Positions 1 to 5,301 of a stretch of 5,301 nucleotides of DNA are shown in pieces (the first letter of the stretch is position 1; every line of letters begins with the position of its first letter). The notes below the pieces were generated by a model that saw nothing but the letters and a program-made list of their open reading frames with translations, was not told where the DNA came from and made no database searches. Made by a program: the position numbers and the translations under genes. Source of the DNA: Micrococcaceae bacterium UBA6021 (GTDB lineage: Bacteria; Actinomycetota; Actinomycetes; Actinomycetales; Micrococcaceae); the NCBI GenBank assembly GCA_002427975.1, contig DIZT01000276.1, positions 258 to 5,558 of the forward strand, in the 5' to 3' direction.

Positions 1-702
1 GCGCTCGATGACCTCGGCGATGGCCTTGTTTTCAGCACCGCGCGGGCGGGAGGCCAGGAACGTTTCGTAGTGGTCGCCGCCCGGATGCGGGGCGCGGTCA
101 ATGGCGTGGGAGTCCTCGGCGTGGACGATCATGAGGGAGTCGAAGGACTTGAGCTCGGCCATGTCCTCCTCCATCTCGTCCGCTTCGAGGTGGGGGAATT
201 CGTCCACGCCGGAGTGGAGCAGGAAGCACTTGAAGCCGAAGACGCCCTCGTCGTGCAGCGGGCGGAGGTCCGCCTTGTTGCCCGGCACGGCGCCGCCCCA
301 GAATCCGACGTCCACGAACGCCTGGTCTTCGGCCACTTCGCGCTTGAGCTTGAGGCCTTCCACCGTGGTGGTGGGCGGGATGGAGTTCAGCGGCATGTCG
401 ATGATGGTGGTGACGCCGCCGGCGGCGGCGGCGCGCGTGGCGGAGGCGAAGCCCTCCCACTCGGTGCGGCCGGGCTCGTTGACGTGGACGTGCGTGTCCA
501 CAAGGCCGGGGATGAGGGTTTCGTCGTCGGCCAGTTCAATGACCTGGGCGCCGGTGAGGCCGTTGCCGAACGGCTCGATGGCGACGATCACGCCGTTGCG
601 GATGCCTACTTCGCGGGCGGTGATGCCTGCGGTGGTGAGGATGCGCCGGCCGCGGATGACCAGGTCAAACGAGCCAGCCGCCGGGGTGGATTCTTCAGAC
701 AT
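1..702 (-). CDS. allB: Allantoinase, N-terminal 234 residues (runs off left edge)
   Basis: This cytosolic amidohydrolase hydrolyses (S)-allantoin to allantoate, the entry step of allantoin use as nitrogen or carbon source. The visible part opens with a short beta-sandwich segment (about residues 12-65, including DLVIRGRRILTT). It then carries the metal-binding signature DTHVHVNEPGRTEWEG, with H71 and H73 as metal ligands and the NEPGRTEWEG stretch typical of allantoinase rather than dihydropyrimidinase or dihydroorotase. K158 in FKCFLL fits the carboxylated bridging lysine, and H194 in VHAEDSH fits the next metal histidine. The remaining expected ligands (a later His and Asp) would lie beyond base 1; the family is about 450 residues, so roughly half is present. 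The ATG at 702-700 is chosen because AAGGAG (715-710) sits 7 nt upstream. It overlaps the glxK stop by 8 bp, which suggests translational coupling. The frame is open to the window edge with no damage seen. Confidence 0.93.
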   Translation of the reverse strand, partial: MSEESTPAAGSFDLVIRGRRILTTAGITAREVGIRNGVIVAIEPFGNGLTGAQVIELADDETLIPGLVDTHVHVNEPGRTEWEGFASATRAAAAGGVTTIIDMPLNSIPPTTTVEGLKLKREVAEDQAFVDVGFWGGAVPGNKADLRPLHDEGVFGFKCFLLHSGVDEFPHLEADEMEEDMAELKSFDSLMIVHAEDSHAIDRAPHPGGDHYETFLASRPRGAENKAIAEVIER

Positions 703-1867
703 GGACGTTCTCCTTGGTGTCGGTACGCGCTGCACTCGCGGGCAGGTGCCCGCCGATGTGCTTACCTAATTCTTCAAGCAGCCGGCCTGCTTCAGCCATA
801 CATTTCTCTACATTGGGCTCAAAGTCGGTCAGGGCGTAGGCCGCTGTGAACCCGGCCTCCGTGAGCTGTTCCGGACTCAGCGTACTGCGGCCGCAGACGG
901 CAAGCACCGGGATTCCGGCACGCGCCGCGGCGCGGGCCACACCCATGGGCGTCTTGCCGAGCAGGCTCTGCTCGTCCAGGCTGCCTTCGCCGGTGATCAC
1001 CAGGTCCGCACCGGCCAGCCGCCGCTCCAGTTCAGTGAATTCGAGGACGACGTCGATGCCTGGCCTGCGTGACGCGGCCAGTGCCGCGATGGCAATGTAG
1101 CCAACGCCCCCGGCTGCCCCGGCCCCCGGCGTTTCGGCCGCGCGCTCGGCGCGGAATCCGATTTCCCTGGCCAGGACTTCGACAAACCTGGCCAGGGCGG
1201 TGTCGAGCATGCCGACATCCTGTGGTGTGGCGCCCTTTTGCGGGCCGAAAATCGCCGCGGCGCCTTGGCGGCCCAGCAGGGGATTGTCGACGTCGGACGC
1301 CAGCACAAAGCGTGTATCCACCAGGCGGGGTTCGAACCCGGTGAAGTCGATGCGGTGCAGGTTGGCCAGCGCGGCACCTCCGGCTGGCAGTTCCTTGCCG
1401 TTGGCATCAAGGAACCTGGCGCCGAGCCCCTGGAGCAGGCCGGCGCCGCCGTCGGTATTGGCGCTGCCGCCCACACCGAGGATGATCCGCCGACAGCCCT
1501 CATCCAGTGCCGCCCGGATGAGCTGTCCGGTGCCCAGACTCGTGGCCGTCCTGGCGGTTTCGGAGCTCGGACCGCCGGGCAGCAGCTCGAGGCCGGAGGC
1601 TGCCGCCATTTCGATGATGGCTTCCTGGCCGCGGACGGCGAAGCCGGCGGTGACCGGCTGGCCCATGGGGCCGGTGACCGTGGCGGTTCGGCGGGTGAAG
1701 CCGGAGCCGACGGCGGCGTCGAGGGTTCCCTCGCCGCCGTCGGCCACCGGAATGAGCGTGGTCTCAAGATCCGCCACAACCGACTGCAGTCCCGCGCTCA
1801 GGCGGCTGGCGACGTCGGGGGCGGACAGTGAGCCCTTGAATTTGTCCGGGGCGATGACCACACGCAT
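695..1867 (-). CDS. glxK: Glycerate kinase (GlxK/GarK family)
   Basis: This enzyme phosphorylates D-glycerate with ATP, feeding carbon from tartronate semialdehyde into lower glycolysis. E. coli GlxK and GarK form 2-phosphoglycerate; that regiospecificity is inferred here from family membership. The 390-residue protein is close to the usual ~380. Visible family motifs are the N-terminal APDKFKGSLSA (6-16), PVADGGEGT (40-48), GVGGSANTDGGAG (131-143, the glycine-rich loop often written GGSATNDGG), ASDVDNPLLG (190-199), FGPQKGAT (207-214) and ITGEGSLDEQSLLGKTPMG (291-309). The ATG at 1867-1865 follows AGGAGG at 7 nt spacing and gives the expected MRVVIAPDKFKGS start. The gene begins 26 bp after gcl stops, and its TGA (697-695) lies inside the start of allB. 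The last ~20 residues (from about GGHLPASAARTDTK) look like a poorly conserved tail whose DNA also carries the allB ribosome binding site. No signal peptide or membrane segment is seen. Confidence 0.95.
   Translation of the reverse strand: MRVVIAPDKFKGSLSAPDVASRLSAGLQSVVADLETTLIPVADGGEGTLDAAVGSGFTRRTATVTGPMGQPVTAGFAVRGQEAIIEMAAASGLELLPGGPSSETARTATSLGTGQLIRAALDEGCRRIILGVGGSANTDGGAGLLQGLGARFLDANGKELPAGGAALANLHRIDFTGFEPRLVDTRFVLASDVDNPLLGRQGAAAIFGPQKGATPQDVGMLDTALARFVEVLAREIGFRAERAAETPGAGAAGGVGYIAIAALAASRRPGIDVVLEFTELERRLAGADLVITGEGSLDEQSLLGKTPMGVARAAARAGIPVLAVCGRSTLSPEQLTEAGFTAAYALTDFEPNVEKCMAEAGRLLEELGKHIGGHLPASAARTDTKENVHV
710..715 (-). promoter_or_regulatory. Ribosome binding site of allB
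   Basis: On the minus strand this reads AAGGAG, 7 nt before the ATG at 702. It lies inside the last codons of glxK, so allB initiates from within the upstream gene. It fixes the start choice for allB. Confidence 0.8.
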
Positions 1868-1874
1868 TCCGGTA

Positions 1875-1880
1875 CCTCCT
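1875..1880 (-). promoter_or_regulatory. Ribosome binding site of glxK
   Basis: The minus strand reads AGGAGG, 7 nt before ATG 1867. This is near-perfect complementarity to the 16S rRNA 3' end and the strongest such site in the window. It sits in the 26-bp gap after gcl. Confidence 0.85.
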
Positions 1881-1893
1881 CTCAGTTTCTGTA

Positions 1894-3672
<1,779 letters not shown>

Positions 3673-3694
3673 TGTGTACTCCTTGAAAGTCTGT
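3673..3694 (-). promoter_or_regulatory. gcl leader, near-duplicate of the glxR leader
   Basis: On the minus strand the leader reads ACAGACTTTCA (3694-3684), then AGGAG, then a short run ending CACA before the ATG. The glxR leader has the same 11-base word and the same CACAATG end, differing by a 3-nt insertion and small changes near the ribosome binding site. Either a copied leader or a conserved translation-enhancing sequence could explain this. Confidence 0.5.
3679..3684 (-). promoter_or_regulatory. Ribosome binding site of gcl
   Basis: The minus strand reads AAGGAG, 6 nt before ATG 3672. It favours this ATG over the in-frame ATG at 3663, which would be 15 nt away. The site follows the shared leader word ACAGACTTTCA. 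Confidence 0.8.
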
Positions 3695-3721
3695 GAGGTT
3701 AGGGTGCGGGTGGGGAGCGAA

Positions 3722-3736
3722 ACCCTGAAACAGGGT
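3722..3736 (-). other. Perfect 6-bp hairpin upstream of gcl
   Basis: The arms ACCCTG and CAGGGT enclose a 3-nt loop (TTT on the coding-sense strand). The hairpin lies about 50 nt before the gcl start. The bases after it on the transcript are TTCGCTCCCC, not a U-run, so a rho-independent terminator is unlikely. An attenuator, pause site or RNase barrier is possible. Confidence 0.45.
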
Positions 3737-3751
3737 GTGCTGAAGGAATGC

Positions 3752-3764
3752 CCGGTGAAACCGG
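3752..3764 (-). other. Small perfect hairpin in the glxR-gcl gap
   Basis: The arms CCGGT and ACCGG are separated by a 3-nt loop, and the arms are fully complementary. The hairpin abuts and shares bases with the REP-like element, so the two may fold as one structure or compete. No T-run follows, so it is not a classical terminator. Confidence 0.45.
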
Positions 3765-3787
3765 TGGTTGAGCTTGTCGAAACCCGG
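3761..3787 (-). repeat. REP-like intergenic element in the glxR-gcl gap
   Basis: The minus strand holds GGTTTCGACAAGCTCAACC flanked on both sides by CCGG-type ends, which makes an imperfect inverted repeat. From general knowledge, this word resembles a short element scattered many times between genes in Arthrobacter and related actinobacteria. Only one copy is in the window, so its repetitive nature is recalled rather than shown here. It may be a mobile REP-type element or a processing or stability site in the mRNA. Confidence 0.6.
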
Positions 3788-3795
3788 TGCGAAAC

Positions 3796-4674
3796 CTACT
3801 TGCGGCCGCTGAGCTGCAGGACCTGCTTGAAGAGGCCGGAGTGGTCGAGGCCGCCGTCGCCCTGGTTGACGGTTGCGGCGACGAGCTGCGCGACGACGGC
3901 GCCGAGGGGGACGGCGACGTTGGCTTCGCGGGCTGCGGAGGTGACGATGCCGAGGTCCTTGTGGTGGAGGGCCAGGCGGAAGCCGGGGTCGAAGTTGCGG
4001 TCGAGCATCTTCTGGCCCTTCTGGTCGAGGACCTTGGAGCCGGCCAGGCCGCCGCCGAGGACCTTGAGGGCTGCGTCGGTGTCCACGCCGTAGGCTTCAA
4101 GGAAGGCGATGGCCTCGCCGAGCACCTGGATGTTGACTGCCACGATCAGCTGGTTGGCTGCCTTGACGGTCTGGCCGGAGCCGGAGGGGCCGACGTGGAC
4201 GATGGTCTTGCCGACGGCGGTGAGGACCGGCTGTGCTGCCTCGAAGTCTTCCGCGGTGCCGCCCACCATGATGGAGAGGACGGCGTCAATGGCGCCCTGT
4301 TCGCCGCCGGAGACCGGGGCGTCGAGGGGGCGGATGCCTGCTTCTTTTGCATCGTCAGCGAGGCGCTTGGCGACATCCGGGCGGATGCTGGACGCGTCGA
4401 TCCACAAGCTGCCCTTCTTCGCGTTGGCGAAGACGCCCTCCTTGCCGCTGACTACGCCTTCGACGTCGGGGGAGTCCGGCACCATGGTGATGACGACGTC
4501 GGCGTCCTTGACGGCGTCGGCGATGCTCGTGGCACCCTTGCCGCCTTCGGAGACGAGCTTGTCGATCTTGTCCTGGCTGCGGTTGAAACCGGTGACGGTG
4601 TGGCCGGCCTTGACCAGGTTGATGGCCATGGGGAGGCCCATGATTCCGAGTCCGATGACTGCAACGTTGCTCAT
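3796..4674 (-). CDS. glxR: 2-hydroxy-3-oxopropionate (tartronate semialdehyde) reductase
   Basis: This NAD(P)H-dependent enzyme reduces tartronate semialdehyde, the Gcl product, to D-glycerate. It belongs to the beta-hydroxyacid dehydrogenase family. At 292 residues it matches the usual length of GlxR/GarR. The N-terminal Rossmann motif is VIGLGIMGLPMA (6-17), followed by FNRSQ (30-34), where the residues bind the cofactor ribose. The substrate loop is PLDAPVSGGEQGA (116-128). The catalytic Lys is K171 in GSGQTVKAANQLIV, with N174 nearby. HHKDLGI (237-243) is the conserved C-terminal helical-domain motif. The frame stays open upstream, but ATG 4674-4672 is chosen because it gives the canonical MSNVAVIGLGIMG start and has AAAGGA (4686-4681) 6 nt ahead. 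It starts 37 bp after hyi and ends 123 bp before gcl. A different hydroxyacid dehydrogenase, such as 3-hydroxyisobutyrate dehydrogenase, is possible by sequence alone, but its position between hyi and gcl settles the role. Confidence 0.94.
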   Translation of the reverse strand: MSNVAVIGLGIMGLPMAINLVKAGHTVTGFNRSQDKIDKLVSEGGKGATSIADAVKDADVVITMVPDSPDVEGVVSGKEGVFANAKKGSLWIDASSIRPDVAKRLADDAKEAGIRPLDAPVSGGEQGAIDAVLSIMVGGTAEDFEAAQPVLTAVGKTIVHVGPSGSGQTVKAANQLIVAVNIQVLGEAIAFLEAYGVDTDAALKVLGGGLAGSKVLDQKGQKMLDRNFDPGFRLALHHKDLGIVTSAAREANVAVPLGAVVAQLVAATVNQGDGGLDHSGLFKQVLQLSGRK

Positions 4675-4699
4675 TGTGGTTCCTTTACTGAAAGTCTGT
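4675..4699 (-). promoter_or_regulatory. glxR leader, near-duplicate of the gcl leader
   Basis: ACAGACTTTCA (4699-4689) is followed by GTA, AAGGA and a stretch ending CACAATG. It occupies most of the 37-bp hyi-glxR gap. Apart from the 3-nt insertion it aligns with the gcl leader up to the start codon. Confidence 0.5.
4681..4686 (-). promoter_or_regulatory. Ribosome binding site of glxR
   Basis: The minus strand reads AAAGGA, 6 nt before ATG 4674. It is weaker than the other sites here. It decides the glxR start, because the open frame continues upstream without a comparable site. Confidence 0.7.
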
Positions 4700-4711
4700 T
4701 GGTGGTGCTGA

Positions 4712-5301
4712 TTACTGGGCGACGCGCTGGCGGATGGCCCAGGCGAAGGCGGTTTCCGCCGGTTCCTTGTACTCGAGGCCGATGTAGCCTTCGTAGCCGA
4801 GTTCGCGGCTGCGGGCGATCCATTCGCCGAGGGGAAGCTCGCCGGTTCCGGGAGCCCCACGGCCGGGGTTGTCGGCAATCTGGATGTGGCCGAAGTCCTT
4901 GGCGTGGTTTTCGATGACGGCTGCGACGTCGTCCCCGTTGACTGCCAGGTGGTAGAAGTCCGCGAGAAGCTTGACGTTGTCGACGCCGGATTCTTCCTTG
5001 ACGCGGGCGATCACCTTGAGGGCGTCGGCAGCCTTGAGGAGCGGGTACTTGGCTGCGCCGCTGACCGGTTCGAGGAGGACGACGCCGCCGCTGCGGGCGA
5101 CGCCGGCAGCCGCCGTCGCGAGGTTCTCGGCGCCGATGGCGTCCTGCTTCTCGGCCGATTCGCCGTCCACCCGGTTGCCGTAAAGAGCGTTGAAGGCCTT
5201 GCAGCCGAGGCGCTCGCCGATGCCTGCAACGACGTCGATATTGTCCAGGAACTCGGTGGAGCGCGCGGGCCAGGAAACCAGGCCGCGGTCGCCGCCGGGC
5301 A
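4712..5301 (-). CDS. hyi: Hydroxypyruvate isomerase, C-terminal 195 residues (N-terminus beyond right edge)
   Basis: This TIM-barrel isomerase of the xylose isomerase-like family interconverts hydroxypyruvate and tartronate semialdehyde. The frame is open from the right edge to TAA at 4714-4712. The first full codons read PGGDRGLVSWPARSTEF, matching the region after the GD-containing loop in Hyi. In fragment numbering, likely metal or active-site residues are E77 (VLLEPVSG), D114 and H117 (LADFYHL), H138 and Q140 (GHIQIADNPGRG), and E176 (IGLEYKEP). APGTGE (149-154) is also a strong Hyi signature. The family is about 260 residues, so roughly the first 65-75 are missing. A GTG at 5170-5168 lies inside this frame but is not the start, because homologous sequence continues upstream of it. 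As the furthest upstream gene seen, it may be close to the operon start, but no promoter is visible. A related isomerase function cannot be excluded from a fragment, though the neighbours support hyi. Confidence 0.92.
   Translation of the reverse strand, partial: PGGDRGLVSWPARSTEFLDNIDVVAGIGERLGCKAFNALYGNRVDGESAEKQDAIGAENLATAAAGVARSGGVVLLEPVSGAAKYPLLKAADALKVIARVKEESGVDNVKLLADFYHLAVNGDDVAAVIENHAKDFGHIQIADNPGRGAPGTGELPLGEWIARSRELGYEGYIGLEYKEPAETAFAWAIRQRVAQ

Noticed and set aside
1447..1477. GGSANTDGG in glycerate kinase where GGSATNDGG is often seen
   Set aside because: The Gly, Ser and Asp positions are kept, and the two middle residues vary in this family (SASTDGG forms also occur as I recall). 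It is not evidence of an altered or inactive enzyme.
3722..3736. Hairpin as a rho-independent terminator
   Set aside because: The stem is only 6 bp and no U-run follows on the transcript, and it would cut the operon before gcl. It was kept only as a possible regulatory structure.
4712..5170. GTG at 5170 as the start of a short separate gene
   Set aside because: The same frame continues to the right edge with sequence matching hydroxypyruvate isomerase, so the GTG is an internal valine codon.

Overview
The window is a densely coding, GC-rich stretch with all five genes on the minus strand. In transcription order (right to left) they are hyi (3' part), glxR, gcl, glxK and allB (5' part). Base composition, strong GGAGG-type ribosome binding sites, the character of the proteins and an intergenic element resembling one I recall from Arthrobacter genomes all point to a high-GC actinobacterium. 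The most likely group is the Micrococcaceae (Arthrobacter, Pseudarthrobacter or Paenarthrobacter). This assignment is inferred from the sequence and has not been confirmed by a search.

Layout: 5301-4712 is hydroxypyruvate isomerase, whose N-terminus lies outside the right edge. 4674-3796 is tartronate semialdehyde (2-hydroxy-3-oxopropionate) reductase. 3795-3673 is a 123-bp non-coding gap holding two perfect small hairpins and a REP-like element. 3672-1894 is glyoxylate carboligase. 1867-695 is glycerate kinase. 702-1 is the N-terminal half of allantoinase, which overlaps glycerate kinase by 8 bp and runs off the left edge. The other gaps are 37 bp (hyi-glxR) and 26 bp (gcl-glxK). I see no promoter or strong terminator, so the operon appears to start beyond the right edge and continue beyond the left edge.

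Pathway: allantoinase opens the allantoin ring to allantoate. Enzymes not present here would take allantoate through ureidoglycolate to glyoxylate. Gcl condenses two glyoxylates to tartronate semialdehyde and CO2. Hyi interconverts hydroxypyruvate and tartronate semialdehyde. GlxR reduces tartronate semialdehyde to D-glycerate, and GlxK phosphorylates glycerate into lower glycolysis. The window is therefore a purine/allantoin and glyoxylate assimilation operon (the glycerate pathway).

The enzymes are well-known families with their expected catalytic motifs intact. I found no evidence of an undescribed system. The parts most worth a second look are non-coding: the structured glxR-gcl gap with its REP-like element, and a near-duplicate leader in front of glxR and gcl.
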